A stretch of 64,000 bases of DNA. Origin: Bacillus sp. FJAT-27225 (lineage in GTDB: Bacteria; Bacillota; Bacilli; Bacillales; Cytobacillaceae). The stretch is from positions 434,001-498,000 of the forward strand of contig NZ_MAYU01000022.1 in assembly GCF_001685025.1 (NCBI RefSeq), written 5' to 3'. Below are positions 18,216 to 28,522 of this stretch, one piece after another. Position 1 is the first letter of the stretch. Every line of letters begins with the position of its first letter. The notes under the pieces are model-generated. The model was not told the DNA's origin, ran no database searches, and was given only the letters and a program-made list of their open reading frames with translations. The position numbers and the translations under genes are program-made.

Positions 18216-18821
18216 ATGAATCATTCACATGTCACGCTGGAGCCCCTCGAAGATGAATTTTATGGGCAGCCTACCCTTGAACTGGCAAAGGCCTTGCTTG
18301 GCTGCATTCTTGCAAAAGAAACAGCCGATGGGATGACAGCAGGCTATATTGTCGAAACAGAAGCATATATCGGACCTTTCGACCAGGCAGCCCATAGCTA
18401 TATGAACCGGAGAACGAAACGGACAGAGATCATGTTTGCAGAATCAGGCTTTGCCTACACATATGTGATGCACACCCACTGCCTTGTCAATGTCGTGAGT
18501 GGTGGCAAAGGCAATCCGGAAGCGATTTTGATCCGGGCTGTTGAACCATGCCTGGGGGAAGAATTAATGGAGAAAAGGCGAGGTATCCAAATCAGGCGGA
18601 ATTTGACGAACGGACCCGGGAAACTTACAAAAGCATTAGGCATTACCATGGAGGATTACGGAAGAAAGCTGAACCAGCTCCCGCTGCTTATCGCCAAAGG
18701 ATATCAGCCTTCATCCATTTCATCGGGAAAGCGGATTGGAATAGACAACTCAGGCGAGGCCCGTGATTATCCCTGGCGGTTCTGGGTTACAGGCAATGAG
18801 TTTGTATCAAGGAAATCCTAA
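18216..18821 (+). CDS. DNA-3-methyladenine glycosylase (Mpg/AAG family)
   Basis: 201 residues. Excises alkylated purines in base excision repair. The family fold is shown by LAKALLGCILAKE, IVETEAYIGPFDQAAHSY (catalytic Glu in VETEAY), AYTYVMHTHCLNV-type loop and GPGKLTKALGI. ATG 18216 has AGGAGA upstream; the longer frame from 18126 lacks a ribosome site. Resembles B. subtilis YxlJ. Confidence 0.9.
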   Translation: MNHSHVTLEPLEDEFYGQPTLELAKALLGCILAKETADGMTAGYIVETEAYIGPFDQAAHSYMNRRTKRTEIMFAESGFAYTYVMHTHCLVNVVSGGKGNPEAILIRAVEPCLGEELMEKRRGIQIRRNLTNGPGKLTKALGITMEDYGRKLNQLPLLIAKGYQPSSISSGKRIGIDNSGEARDYPWRFWVTGNEFVSRKS

Positions 18822-18835
18822 TCTTCATAGAACTT

Positions 18836-18882
18836 AAAGAAGCTGACCCAAAAGATATACTTTTGGGCCAGCTTCTTTTTTT
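18836..18882 (+). terminator. Terminator after the glycosylase gene
   Basis: AAGAAGCTG.CCCAAAAG pairs with CTTTTGGG.CAGCTTCTT around ATATA, followed by seven T. Confidence 0.9.
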
Positions 18883-18889
18883 ATAGGTT

Positions 18890-19171
18890 CTGTTATTAAT
18901 TATTGTTGATGTTCGTGAAGGTATGACAATCCATAGGCGGAGAATTTCCGGCTAATGTATATAGAGGCAGCTTAAGAAGCAGTATAAAAGGAGATATTCC
19001 GATTAACTACTCTAAATAAGACAAAATCCAATGAATTGTATCATATAACCGGAAAAACATCCCTTATTTTTAAGGAAATATGGCTGTTTTCCAATTTAGC
19101 AGGAATTTATCCGTTTATTTTCAAACAAAGTGAAATCAACGTTCAGTTATAACAGAACGTTCTTATAAAAA
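18890..19171. other. Intergenic stretch, no gene seen
   Basis: Between the glycosylase terminator and the cdd stop. It is AT-rich, with no supported frame or hairpin. Confidence 0.5.
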
Positions 19172-19758
<587 letters not shown>

Positions 19759-19778
19759 TGTCATTCCCTCAAATCACG

Positions 19779-20453
19779 TTAGTATGAACCAGTTGATGTC
19801 TCTCCTTTGACAATGGCCACCCCGGAGCTGGCACCAATCCTCGTTGCACCTGCTTCAACCATTGCAAGGGCATCTTCGCGGCTGCGGACTCCGCCTGAAG
19901 CTTTGACACCTATTTCAGGCCCCACTGTTTCACGCATTAAACGCACGTCTTCAACGGTAGCACCGCCAGTCGAAAACCCAGTGGAGGTTTTTACAAAGTC
20001 AGCACCTGCTTTTACTGAAAGCTTGCATGCCCGCACCTTCTCTTCATCAGTCAGGAGCGATGTTTCAATGATCACTTTTGTTAGCGCTTTTCCTTTTGCA
20101 GCTTCGACAACCGCACGAATATCACGCTCTACAAGTTCATCGTCACCATCCTTCAATGCTCCGATATTGATTACCATATCAACTTCCGTAGCCCCATTTT
20201 CAATAGCATTTCTCGTTTCAAATGCCTTTGTTTCAGGGGTACTGGCTCCCAATGGGAATCCAATTACTGTGCAAACCTTTACTTCAGGGGACTTTTCAAG
20301 GAGCTGAGCCGCCGTTTTTACCCAAGCCGGATTAATGCAGACAGAAGCAAATTTATACTCGCTTGCTTCTTCGGCGAGCTTTGTTATTTCTGCTCTAGTT
20401 GCATTTGCTTTTAATAGTGTATGATCGATCATTGCAGCAATGTTTTGAACCAT
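19779..20453 (-). CDS. deoC: Deoxyribose-phosphate aldolase
   Basis: 224 residues, TIM barrel. Splits 2-deoxyribose-5-phosphate into glyceraldehyde-3-phosphate and acetaldehyde. Schiff-base Lys is in [11 protein letters not shown], with [10 protein letters not shown] at the N-terminus, VIGFPLGAS, and KASGGVRS. Strong GGAGGA ribosome site. The promoter carries a DeoR-like operator. Confidence 0.95.
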   Translation of the reverse strand: MVQNIAAMIDHTLLKANATRAEITKLAEEASEYKFASVCINPAWVKTAAQLLEKSPEVKVCTVIGFPLGASTPETKAFETRNAIENGATEVDMVINIGALKDGDDELVERDIRAVVEAAKGKALTKVIIETSLLTDEEKVRACKLSVKAGADFVKTSTGFSTGGATVEDVRLMRETVGPEIGVKASGGVRSREDALAMVEAGATRIGASSGVAIVKGETSTGSY

Positions 20454-20482
20454 AATGATTTCCTCCTTTTTCTTGCATTTTT

Positions 20483-20529
20483 ACTATATCAAAAATCATG
20501 AACATCTGTAACCTATTATTTGAACAAAT
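20483..20529 (-). promoter_or_regulatory. deoC promoter with DeoR-type operator
   Basis: On the minus strand TTACAG and TATAGT are 17 bases apart (20506-20511, 20483-20488). An inverted repeat ATTTG-TT-CAAAT (20518-20529) lies just upstream of -35, and a repeat of its TGTTCA half sits between -35 and -10. A palindrome upstream plus a half-site direct repeat in the core promoter is the operator layout known for B. subtilis DeoR. Confidence 0.55.
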
Positions 20530-20537
20530 GTGTAACT

Positions 20538-21488
20538 TTAATTGGGTTTTGTTTTTTCAAGCAGGAATTGCGCCGTATATTGATCAGTAATTAAAACGTT
20601 TGCATAATGGCCGTTAAGAGCTCCGAAGATCCCCTCGACTTTATTCTGTCCCCCTGCTACCAAAATCGAATATTCCTTGCTTTTCAAATCCTCTAGATTA
20701 ATGCCAAGCGTTCGCTCGTTCAAACTCTCATTGACAATCTTTCCTTCACTATCAAAAAACCGGGAACATATATCTCCAGCAGCCTTCCCGTACAAGGAAT
20801 CGAGGTCGCTTTCTGAAAAGTACCCCAGCTGGAATAACAGGGATTCTTTGCGAATAGGCCCAATTGTGAACATTGCTATGTTTGACTGTTTTCCTAAGTC
20901 AAGGATTCTCTTAATATGTCGGTCTGCCTCCATTGCCTGTTTTACAACAGGATGATCGACTATTGCAGGCAGTGGCAAGTAGTGTGGAGCAGTATTGAAT
21001 GCTTTGCCAAACAGGTACAGAATTTCAGAGGCGTAGGTATTTGTCTCTGAATGGCTGACTCCGCCTTTCAATTGGACAACTTTGACATTCGTCAAAGGTT
21101 TTTGCCTGAGTTCGACGGCAACATGATAGATGGTTGTCCCCCAGGTTACCCCAATAATATCCCCGTCTTTAACAATTTCATTCAGGAAACCTGCAGCCCT
21201 TTCTCCCAGAAATGTTTTAATAACCGTTCCCTCATACTGCGGAACTGAAACAACGATTGCCTTTTTCAAACCAAATCTTGATTGCAGCGCTGCTGAAAGG
21301 TTCTCAATGTTTTCAACCGGATCCTTAATTGTGATTTGGACAATGCCCTTATCCTTTGCCAGCTGCAGTAGCCTTGAGACAGTCGGGCGAGATACCCCCA
21401 GCACCTTTGAGATTTCATTTTGGTTATAATCAAGTAAATAATATAACTTTGCGGCTTCTATCACTTTGGCAAGCTTGTCTTTTTCCAT
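20538..21488 (-). CDS. deoR: Deoxyribonucleoside regulator, SorC/DeoR type
   Basis: 316 residues. An N-terminal helix-turn-helix (YYLLDYNQNEISKVLGVSRPTVSRLLQLAKDKGIV) is joined to a SorC sugar-binding domain (DIIGVTWGTTIYHVA, VKVVQLKGGVS, late KEYSILVAGGQNKVEGI). In B. subtilis DeoR represses deoC-nupC-pdp and is released by deoxyribose-5-phosphate. ATG 21488 follows AGGTGAT; the frame to 21677 has no ribosome site. It lies directly upstream of deoC on the same strand. Confidence 0.9.
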   Translation of the reverse strand: MEKDKLAKVIEAAKLYYLLDYNQNEISKVLGVSRPTVSRLLQLAKDKGIVQITIKDPVENIENLSAALQSRFGLKKAIVVSVPQYEGTVIKTFLGERAAGFLNEIVKDGDIIGVTWGTTIYHVAVELRQKPLTNVKVVQLKGGVSHSETNTYASEILYLFGKAFNTAPHYLPLPAIVDHPVVKQAMEADRHIKRILDLGKQSNIAMFTIGPIRKESLLFQLGYFSESDLDSLYGKAAGDICSRFFDSEGKIVNESLNERTLGINLEDLKSKEYSILVAGGQNKVEGIFGALNGHYANVLITDQYTAQFLLEKTKPN

Positions 21489-21720
21489 ACTATCACCTGC
21501 TACATCATTATGGTTATATCGTACCAAAAATGGTTGCATACTGCCCACCAATTTTACATTTGTTATTTTTAAAATGAACATTTTTTTAGATTTTTGACAC
21601 AATCTCGGGGTAAAAGAATCAGAAAGATTATCTTCTTTGTCAAAATCATTGACTACATGCAAAGAAAAATATGGCAAAATGAGATAGTAGTGAGAGTGGA
21701 AATAGGAGGTCTTTCATTAC

Positions 21721-23895
21721 ATGGAACGCTTAGGAAGATTAACAAGTAAATATAAATATCCGATTCTGCTCGTTTGGGTAGCCATGATTGTTTTCTTTTC
21801 AATTTTTGCAATCAGGCTGCCGAACGTTCTGAGCGGAAACGGCTTTGAGTTTGATGGGGACTATAATGAAACGAGGGATATCCTTAAAAAGGATTTTGGC
21901 AATCCCAAATCCACGATTCTGCTTCTTTTTGAAAAAGACGCTGCAGTTGACGGGGACGAATGGAAAGAGTACATAGAGGCCACATTTACAAGGTTGGAAG
22001 ACTTTAAACACGCAGAATCAGTGACCTCCCCTTTCGAAGGGCAAGGGATGGTCAAGGATGATTTCGCCTATGGAGTTATTGCCTTTGATAAGCAATCTGG
22101 GAGTCTCGCAGATGAAATCGATGAGCTGAAATCCATGTTGGTGGATAAAGATGGGATGACTGTCAAGCTGACAGGCGAGCCTGTTATTGTGAAGGACTTA
22201 AATGAAGCCAGCCAGAAGGATTTGGCTAAAGCTGAAATGATTGGCTTGCCGATTGCTTTGATTGTACTTATCCTCGCGTTTGGAAGCCTCGTCGCTGCCT
22301 CAATTCCTCTCATTATCGGGATTGTTTCAATTTTATCGGCGATGGGGATTGTTTACTTTTTCAGTTATGCCGCTGATCTTTCCATCTTTATTTTAAACAT
22401 TGTCCCGATGATAGGCCTGGCGCTAAGCATTGACTTTGCGTTATTGATTATAAACCGTTTTAAGGAAGAGTTGAAAAATCACTCGGTCTCTGACAGTATT
22501 GCGATTACGGTCGCAACAGCGGGAAGGTCGATCATTTTTTCAGGATTATGTGTATTTATTGGCCTTTCAGGTCTTTTATTCATTCAGATTGACATATTTC
22601 AAAATGTTGCGCTCGGAGGAATGGCGGTTGTTTTCATTTCAGCTCTTTGCGCGATTACATTCCTGCCTGCGTTCCTTGCTTTGCTTGGAGAACGCATTAA
22701 CAAGTTTACGGTAATAAAACCCGACAGAAAAAAAGGAAACCGATGGCATTCCTTTGCCCAATTTGTCATGAAACATCCTGCAAAAATGATGCTTGCGGCT
22801 TTTGCAATCTTGCTTGTCTTCTTAATCCCTGTACGTGATATGCAGCTTGTCATTCCAGGGACCGATTCGCTTCCAGCCAACTATGAATCTAGGGAAGCTT
22901 ACGAGACGTTCATGGACCACTTCCAGCCTGAAGGAAAACGTGACTATCAAAAGGTTACGGTCATTCTTGAATCGGAAGATAATATAGCTGAAGGGCCAAA
23001 CCTTGAAAAAGCACTGAATATTATTGACAGATTAAAAGATGACAAGCTGGTTGGCTCAGTTGAATCGTTTTTTGAAGCAGCAGGGATTTCAAGTCCCGAA
23101 GAGTATGAACAACTGAAGCTCCTCTCTTCCGGAGGCGGTGGTCAGGCTCAACAACTTCAGGCTCTGGAGGACTATTTTATTCAAGGCAATAAGATGATCG
23201 TCAATGTATTCCTCGAAACGGAAGAGCATTCGGTGGAGGCGCGCGAATGGGTGCGTACCTGGTCTGAAAAAGAATTTGGGCTCGAAACATATGTTGGCGG
23301 ACATATAAAATTTGAACAGGAGATTTTCGATGAAATCTATGCGAAGGCCCCCTACGGGCTTCTGCTGATTTTCATCTCAACGTTTATTATTCTGATGATC
23401 GCATTCCGCTCATTGTTAATACCGATAAAGGCTATTCTGATGAACATGCTGAGCCTCGGCTCAACCTTCGGGATTGTCGTTTATATTTTCCAGCAAGGCC
23501 ATTTTGGGATGGAGCCTGTTGAGATCGCCTTGATTTTACCGGTGTTTGTATTTTCTCTCGTTTTCGGCCTGTCAATGGACTACGAAGTGTTCCTTATTTC
23601 CAGAATTCAGGAATACTATCTGGAGACCGGCGATAACAGCAAAGCGACGATACTTGGCTTAACAACAACCAGCAAAATCATCACCTCCGCTGCTGCCATC
23701 ATGATTGTTGTAACCGGGGCCTTTGCCTTCACCGGTGTCATGCCTGTCAAGCAGCTCGGCGTCGGAATCGCGATTGCGATTTTCATCGATGCAACGATTA
23801 TCCGGATGGTATTAGTACCTTCCCTTATGAAACTTCTGGGCGACTGGAACTGGTGGTTTTTTGGAAGAGGAAAGAAAGCCGCGAGTACTGAATAA
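21721..23895 (+). CDS. MMPL/RND-family transporter, YdfJ-like
   Basis: 724 residues with two RND halves. Each half has one leading helix, a large extracellular loop (about 40-170 and 380-540) and a five-helix block (LIVLILAFGSLVAA... and LLIFISTFIILMIAF...). The proton-relay-type Asp-containing helices are GLALSIDFALLIINR and FGLSMDYEVFLISR. It probably exports lipids or hydrophobic drugs. Strong AGGAGGT site 15 bases upstream. No TetR regulator is adjacent. Confidence 0.88.
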   Translation: MERLGRLTSKYKYPILLVWVAMIVFFSIFAIRLPNVLSGNGFEFDGDYNETRDILKKDFGNPKSTILLLFEKDAAVDGDEWKEYIEATFTRLEDFKHAESVTSPFEGQGMVKDDFAYGVIAFDKQSGSLADEIDELKSMLVDKDGMTVKLTGEPVIVKDLNEASQKDLAKAEMIGLPIALIVLILAFGSLVAASIPLIIGIVSILSAMGIVYFFSYAADLSIFILNIVPMIGLALSIDFALLIINRFKEELKNHSVSDSIAITVATAGRSIIFSGLCVFIGLSGLLFIQIDIFQNVALGGMAVVFISALCAITFLPAFLALLGERINKFTVIKPDRKKGNRWHSFAQFVMKHPAKMMLAAFAILLVFLIPVRDMQLVIPGTDSLPANYESREAYETFMDHFQPEGKRDYQKVTVILESEDNIAEGPNLEKALNIIDRLKDDKLVGSVESFFEAAGISSPEEYEQLKLLSSGGGGQAQQLQALEDYFIQGNKMIVNVFLETEEHSVEAREWVRTWSEKEFGLETYVGGHIKFEQEIFDEIYAKAPYGLLLIFISTFIILMIAFRSLLIPIKAILMNMLSLGSTFGIVVYIFQQGHFGMEPVEIALILPVFVFSLVFGLSMDYEVFLISRIQEYYLETGDNSKATILGLTTTSKIITSAAAIMIVVTGAFAFTGVMPVKQLGVGIAIAIFIDATIIRMVLVPSLMKLLGDWNWWFFGRGKKAASTE

Positions 23896-23903
23896 GTGCA
23901 AAG

Positions 23904-23949
23904 AGGGACGATTCTCATAGCCGCGGCAAATGAGAAACGTCCCCCTTTT
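23904..23949 (+). terminator. GGGACG-type hairpin/terminator after MMPL gene
   Basis: GGGACG.TTCTCAT pairs with ATGAGAA.CGTCCC around AGCCGCGGCAA, followed by CCTTTTC. Its loop and arms recur at 24453. Confidence 0.7.
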
Positions 23950-23954
23950 CTGTT

Positions 23955-24296
23955 TTAACTATTTTTCGCATACTCCGGTGATGGGACTTTGCTTAGGATG
24001 ACATACAAGCTGACAGGTTCTTTTCCATTATTGTTGAAGGCCATCATTTCTTCTCCGCCGCAATGGACCACGTCATTAGCCGAAACCTCCTGCTCCACTC
24101 CGTCAATAATAAATGTTCCTTTACCGGTAACCACAAACAGGAAAACTTCCGTGCCGGGGTGTTTGTGGGGCGGAAGCTGCTGGCCTGGATTAAAATTCAG
24201 GACAAATGCAGTGCTCTCCCCTTTTTTAAAAACGACTCTCTTCGTAAATTTCTCTTCGCTGTATTCAATAAAAGATGACAATGATTGCCTTTCCAT
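23955..24296 (-). CDS. Small cupin protein
   Basis: 113 residues with one cupin barrel: PGQQLPPHKHPGTEVFLFVVTGKG (metal-binding His, His, Glu) and the second motif near NDVVHCGGEEMMAF. Single-domain cupins of this kind bind small ligands or act as sugar-acid isomerase-like enzymes; this one cannot be assigned further. It converges with the MMPL gene. Confidence 0.75.
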   Translation of the reverse strand: MERQSLSSFIEYSEEKFTKRVVFKKGESTAFVLNFNPGQQLPPHKHPGTEVFLFVVTGKGTFIIDGVEQEVSANDVVHCGGEEMMAFNNNGKEPVSLYVILSKVPSPEYAKNS

Positions 24297-24452
24297 GTAT
24301 AACGCCTCCGTTATCTAGATTTTTCCCATAGCCCTATCGTAAATCATTGGCGCTTTTTATTTTGTGAATTATATCACGGGGAACTTGTGAAATTTTAATC
24401 CTTCTTTCTTTTCCCTTTCCCTAAAAAATCATGCCAGAGGAGCATACAAATA

Positions 24453-24491
24453 GGGACGTTCCCATTCGCCGCGGCAAATGGGAACCGTCCC
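24453..24491 (-). terminator. Second GGGACG-type hairpin, after the oxidoreductase operon
   Basis: GGGACG.TTCCCATT pairs with AATGGGAA.CGTCCC around a GCCGCGGC-containing loop, six bases past the gamma-subunit stop. The following T run is weak, so it may be a repeat element or RNA-stabilising hairpin more than a strong terminator. Confidence 0.55.
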
Positions 24492-24497
24492 TGTTAG

Positions 24498-25034
24498 CTA
24501 CTGAGCAATCGCTGCGCCTTTTTCAAGAGCCTTCTTATTTATATGAATGAGTGAGTGCTTTTCCTTTGATAGAACCTTTTTTAAAGAAGTGAGCACTGCT
24601 TCTTCCGAGACGATTCGTATCCGTTCAATAAACGCCCCGAGCAGGATCATATTTGCCGTTTTTCCATTTCCGAGTTCATTTGCAAGTGAAGTGGCGTCGA
24701 TTTCAATGACGGAAATATCGGTCCGGCTTGATTTTTTATCAACAAGTGAACTGTTAACGATCAGCAGCCCTCCAGGCCTTACTTTTGGCTCGAACTTTTC
24801 AAAGGATGGAATATTCAAAACAATCGCTGCTGATGGAGCACTGACAAGCGGGGAACCAACAGGCTCATCACTCACAACAACAGCGCAGTTGGCTGTGCCT
24901 CCTCTTTGCTCTGGCCCATATGAGGGAAGCCAGGAAACATTCTTTCCTTCATGCATTCCTGCATAGGCAATTAATTGGCCCATCGACATGACTCCCTGCC
25001 CACCGAAACCTGCAATAATGATTTCTTCAAGCAT
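24498..25034 (-). CDS. 2-oxoacid:ferredoxin oxidoreductase, gamma subunit
   Basis: 178 residues beginning IIIAGFGGQGVMSMGQLIAYAG, the nucleotide-like motif of the gamma domain, with YGPEQRGGTANC. Together with the beta, alpha and ferredoxin genes upstream it forms a CoA-dependent oxidative decarboxylase of 2-oxoacids passing electrons to ferredoxin. Its start overlaps the beta stop at 25034. Substrate (branched chain, pyruvate or oxoglutarate) cannot be set by eye. Confidence 0.88.
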   Translation of the reverse strand: MLEEIIIAGFGGQGVMSMGQLIAYAGMHEGKNVSWLPSYGPEQRGGTANCAVVVSDEPVGSPLVSAPSAAIVLNIPSFEKFEPKVRPGGLLIVNSSLVDKKSSRTDISVIEIDATSLANELGNGKTANMILLGAFIERIRIVSEEAVLTSLKKVLSKEKHSLIHINKKALEKGAAIAQ

Positions 25035-25789
25035 CAGCTTTTCACTCCTTCAGCCTGCTTGTAAATGCCTAGTGGGTAGACGGGAACCATCTTCTCCTTG
25101 ATCCAATCAAGTGATTCATGCGGGTCGAGCCCCCAATTTGTCGGGCATGTTGACAACACTTCGACCAGTGAAAAACCAAGAGCTTTTTTCTGGATTTCAA
25201 ATGCCCGGCGAATCGCCTTTTTTGTTTTAATAATATTGGGGACATCATGGGAAGATACCCGTTCAATATAAGCTGCACCATCGAGGGTTGCCAGCAGCTC
25301 ACTCACCCGAATTGGCGACCCCTGCAATGCTTTGTCACGTCCAAAGGGGCTGGTTGCCGTTTTTTGCCCAATTAGGGTAGTCGGGGCCATTTGGCCGCCC
25401 GTCATTCCATAAATGGCATTGTTTACAAAAATAACGGTAATATTCTCCCCCCTCGCAGCCGCATGGATGACTTCACTGATGCCGATGGAAGCAAGGTCAC
25501 CGTCGCCTTGATACGTAAAAACGAACCGGTCGGGAAGCACCCTTTTAATTCCTGTGGCAACGGCCGGGGCGCGCCCATGGGCAGCCTGTGTCATATCACA
25601 ATTGAAATATTCATAGGAAAGTACGGAACACCCTACCGAGGCAACCCCAATCGTGTCTTCCAGGATATCCATTTCTTCAAGGACTTCACCGACAATCCTA
25701 TGGATAATACCATGTGTGCAGCCCGGGCAATAATGGGTTGGGTTGTCGGTCAGGCCCGTTGTTTTTTCAAAAACAGTTTTCATGCCCAT
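25034..25789 (-). CDS. 2-oxoacid:ferredoxin oxidoreductase, TPP-binding beta subunit
   Basis: 251 residues. [12 protein letters not shown] at the N-terminus, the thiamine pyrophosphate motif GDGDLASIG...[16 protein letters not shown], and Cys residues typical of beta subunits. GGAGGG lies upstream of ATG 25789. It overlaps the alpha-subunit stop (25780) by ten bases, so translation is coupled. Confidence 0.9.
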   Translation of the reverse strand: MGMKTVFEKTTGLTDNPTHYCPGCTHGIIHRIVGEVLEEMDILEDTIGVASVGCSVLSYEYFNCDMTQAAHGRAPAVATGIKRVLPDRFVFTYQGDGDLASIGISEVIHAAARGENITVIFVNNAIYGMTGGQMAPTTLIGQKTATSPFGRDKALQGSPIRVSELLATLDGAAYIERVSSHDVPNIIKTKKAIRRAFEIQKKALGFSLVEVLSTCPTNWGLDPHESLDWIKEKMVPVYPLGIYKQAEGVKS

Positions 25790-26850
25790 ACCGAAACCCT
25801 CCCTGCGAGCTCGATAATTTTCCCGAATATATCCTCCTGTGTCGGGACAACTCCACCTGTCCGTCCGTAAAATTCGACAGGTGCCCTTCCTTCCACAGCT
25901 AGCCGGACATCTTCAATCATTTGCCCTGCACTCATTTCCACAGACAAGTAACATTTAACCCGGTCCCTTGACTCTACAAAAGGCGCGGCAGGGAATGGCC
26001 AAAGTGAGATTGGGCGGACCAATCCGACCTTTATCCCCTGCTGGCGGGCTTTATTGATTGCATTAGTGGCAATCCTGGCTACAGTTCCAAAAGCTGTGAT
26101 GATGATTTCCGCATCCTCGGTAAGGTATGTCTCATAACGGACTTCGTTCGTCTTAATCTCGGCAAATTTTTTCTGAAGCTGTATATTCCGTTGTTCTAGG
26201 CTGTCAGCATCCAACTCAAGAGAGGTTATCACTCTTCTTGCACCGTCTCCCCTAGTACCTGTTGTCGCCCATTCTTTAACTGGAAGCTCTTTTTCATATC
26301 TGTCAGTAAACTCGACCGGCTCCATCATCTGTCCCAGCATTCCGTCCCCCATCAGAATCACTGGCGTCCGGTAACGGTCAGCAATATCAAAGGCTTCCTG
26401 TGTCAAATCAACAATTTCCTGCAAGGAAGCAGGCGCCAGCACAGGGGTATAGTAATCGCCATGGCCTCCGCCTTTCGTTACTTGAAAATAATCTGACTGG
26501 GCTGGCTGGATATTCCCAAGCCCCGGTCCGCCTCTTACAATATTTACTATTACTGCCGGAAGCTCTGCACCGACTAGATAGGAGATTCCCTCCTGTTTCA
26601 GGCTGAAGCCTGGACTTGACGACGAAGTCATTACCCTTACTCCAGTCCCGGACGCGCCGTACACCATATTGATAGCCGCCACTTCACTTTCAGCCTGAAG
26701 GAATAGGCCGCCTGCTTCTGGGAGTCTCCTTGCCATATAGGCAACCAATTCGCTTTGCGGAGTGATCGGGTAGCCAAAAAAATACTTGCAGCCTGCATGA
26801 ACGGCAGCTTCCGCAATCACTTCATTCCCTTTCATCAAAACCTTAGCCAT
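25780..26850 (-). CDS. vorB: 2-oxoacid:ferredoxin oxidoreductase, alpha subunit (VorB-like)
   Basis: 356 residues. Contains [16 protein letters not shown], the [28 protein letters not shown] pyrimidine-domain motif and [16 protein letters not shown]. This single-chain architecture with separate beta, gamma and 4Fe-4S polypeptides is the VorABCD arrangement. ATG 26850 has AAGGAGGAG upstream; the longer frame reads through the ferredoxin gene region and is not credible. Confidence 0.9.
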   Translation of the reverse strand: MAKVLMKGNEVIAEAAVHAGCKYFFGYPITPQSELVAYMARRLPEAGGLFLQAESEVAAINMVYGASGTGVRVMTSSSSPGFSLKQEGISYLVGAELPAVIVNIVRGGPGLGNIQPAQSDYFQVTKGGGHGDYYTPVLAPASLQEIVDLTQEAFDIADRYRTPVILMGDGMLGQMMEPVEFTDRYEKELPVKEWATTGTRGDGARRVITSLELDADSLEQRNIQLQKKFAEIKTNEVRYETYLTEDAEIIITAFGTVARIATNAINKARQQGIKVGLVRPISLWPFPAAPFVESRDRVKCYLSVEMSAGQMIEDVRLAVEGRAPVEFYGRTGGVVPTQEDIFGKIIELAGRVSVWA

Positions 26851-26864
26851 ATTGCTCCTCCTTC

Positions 26865-27095
26865 TTATATGGTGGCCCGCTTCCTCTCCGGGCGGTATAC
26901 GGTGATAACGCCATCCGGACAGATTTGACCGCATTTTGCGCAGCTGATGCATTCTTCCTGCTCACTGACAGTTGCCGGCCGGTATCCTTTTCCATTCAGA
27001 TAATCGGCGAGAAAGATAACGTTCACAGGGCACACCTTCACACACAAACTGCAGGACTTGCATGCATTTTCATTAAAAACAACCCTCGGTTCCAT
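26865..27095 (-). CDS. Two-cluster 4Fe-4S ferredoxin subunit
   Basis: 76 residues with two cluster motifs, CKSCSLCVKVCP and CISCAKCGQICP. It is the delta (electron-transfer) subunit of the oxidoreductase encoded after it. The ATG at 27095 with GGAGG six bases upstream is preferred over the upstream ATG at 27116. Confidence 0.9.
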   Translation of the reverse strand: MEPRVVFNENACKSCSLCVKVCPVNVIFLADYLNGKGYRPATVSEQEECISCAKCGQICPDGVITVYRPERKRATI

Positions 27096-27106
27096 ATCCT
27101 GCCTCC

Positions 27107-27769
27107 TCATTCCCATGGCAATTTCATAAATCTATCAATGAAAACGATATCGTCCCTCCCAGCAAATTCCGGGCAACTGGCAAGCCTTCTATCTATTGTG
27201 CTTCCAATGAACGAGATTCCCAGTTTCCTTGCAACCGCCTTCGCCAGCTGTTCCCCGGCAACAATATCCTCTATGGCTGTCTCTGCTCCGAGATTTGTAT
27301 TATTAATAATCCCATTGATTGGAAGCCTTGCTGCCTTTTCAATTCCCGAGATTGCCTCTATGACCCCTTCCACGCTGCTAACATAGGGCCGCCTTGCATT
27401 CAGCACAAATATCATTGAAATATCATAGCTTCTCCACTCGTGAACATACTGGCCGAGGACCGTTGCCCCGTCCTTTTCACCTCCCGCATCAATGATGAGG
27501 TTGTACGACGGGTCATGGATCACTCTATACAATTCGCCCGATACGATGGGCAAGTCAGATGACGCCAGCCTCTTGGTTGGACCGATTAACTCAACTCCGA
27601 TTTCATTCAATGTGGCAGCTATATCCCTTGACCGAAAGTAGGGATTTATAACATCAAGATCTGCCAAAGCCCTCCTTCCCGTCCCATTGCGTGTAAAGTT
27701 TAATGCCAGTTCAGTTTTGCCGCTGCCAAAATGCCCGGTCAAGATGATAATTCTCGAGAACACCTTCAT
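27107..27769 (-). CDS. P-loop ATPase at the head of the oxidoreductase operon
   Basis: 220 residues. The Walker A LTGHFGSGKTELAL is followed by a SIMIBI-like fold (ALADLDVINPYFRSRD, LIIDAGGEKDGATVLGQY, NTNLGAETAIEDI). No membrane segments. It ends 12 bases before the ferredoxin gene. SIMIBI-class NTPases often insert metal clusters or cofactors, so a maturation role for the oxidoreductase is plausible; that is inference from position. Confidence 0.7.
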   Translation of the reverse strand: MKVFSRIIILTGHFGSGKTELALNFTRNGTGRRALADLDVINPYFRSRDIAATLNEIGVELIGPTKRLASSDLPIVSGELYRVIHDPSYNLIIDAGGEKDGATVLGQYVHEWRSYDISMIFVLNARRPYVSSVEGVIEAISGIEKAARLPINGIINNTNLGAETAIEDIVAGEQLAKAVARKLGISFIGSTIDRRLASCPEFAGRDDIVFIDRFMKLPWE

Positions 27770-27940
27770 TTAAACAAACCTCTTTTGTAACCGCTTTCAA
27801 AAAATAATGAACCTTTCCATCCCTATTATAAAATAACCCTTCTTTGCTGGCTTTGACCTTTGCCACACACGAACCAGAGATATGAGCATCCAACATTTTA
27901 TCTGCTAATATTGCCGTTAAAATCCCTAATTCTACTTAGG

Positions 27941-27976
27941 GAAAAGAAAGCGGGTTCCTTGTTACGGAACCCGCCT
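27941..27976 (-). terminator. Terminator after the 27983 gene
   Basis: GCGGGTTCC pairs with GGAACCCGC around a seven-base loop, then TTTCTTTTCCC on the minus strand. Confidence 0.75.
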
Positions 27977-27982
27977 TTACGA

Positions 27983-28300
27983 TCAGCTCATATAGGTCAA
28001 TATGACTTTTTGGGGAATCATATATGTTGCTCCTGCTTTTTTCACTTGCCCACAGGAAGGCATTTCGAATGAGAAGTCCTCTACTTCAGAAGGAATGATT
28101 CCAGTTTCCTTCAGTTGCTCAAACACCCTTTGCATTGCATCCTCGGTCGAAATTGATTCCTTTGTTTCCTCTGTCTCAAAACACTCGACGCATGTCTCGA
28201 CAATATTTTCATCAATCTGTTCCTGCGCAAATACCAACCTGCCACGGGCCATATCCTCAACTTCACGGTTTTCAAGTTCAATGATTGTGGTGATATTCAT
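27983..28300 (-). CDS. Hypothetical acidic protein
   Basis: 105 residues, acidic, with a Cys pair in ETCVECFETEETKES and a later SCGQVKKAG. ATG 28300 follows CGGAGGTGG. No domain recognised. The N-terminal half resembles a small regulatory or adaptor protein, but nothing supports a specific role. It is monocistronic with its own terminator. Confidence 0.6.
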   Translation of the reverse strand: MNITTIIELENREVEDMARGRLVFAQEQIDENIVETCVECFETEETKESISTEDAMQRVFEQLKETGIIPSEVEDFSFEMPSCGQVKKAGATYMIPQKVILTYMS

Positions 28301-28522
28301 TCAGTCCACCTCCGTAATTGATACATCCATTATAAAAAACTTCCACCGTGTTGTTTTCATAAACGGTTTGTTTTCGTATTTTCTTCATATGTTTTTAACA
28401 AATTTATGTCTTTTTTACAATCAGGAAAATTTCCAGTTGATTTCCTCTTCAGATGGATCACTATTCACTTTTATCATAGCACCAGTATCCGCTAAAAGTT
28501 TGGTAAGCGGCCTATTCTTTTG

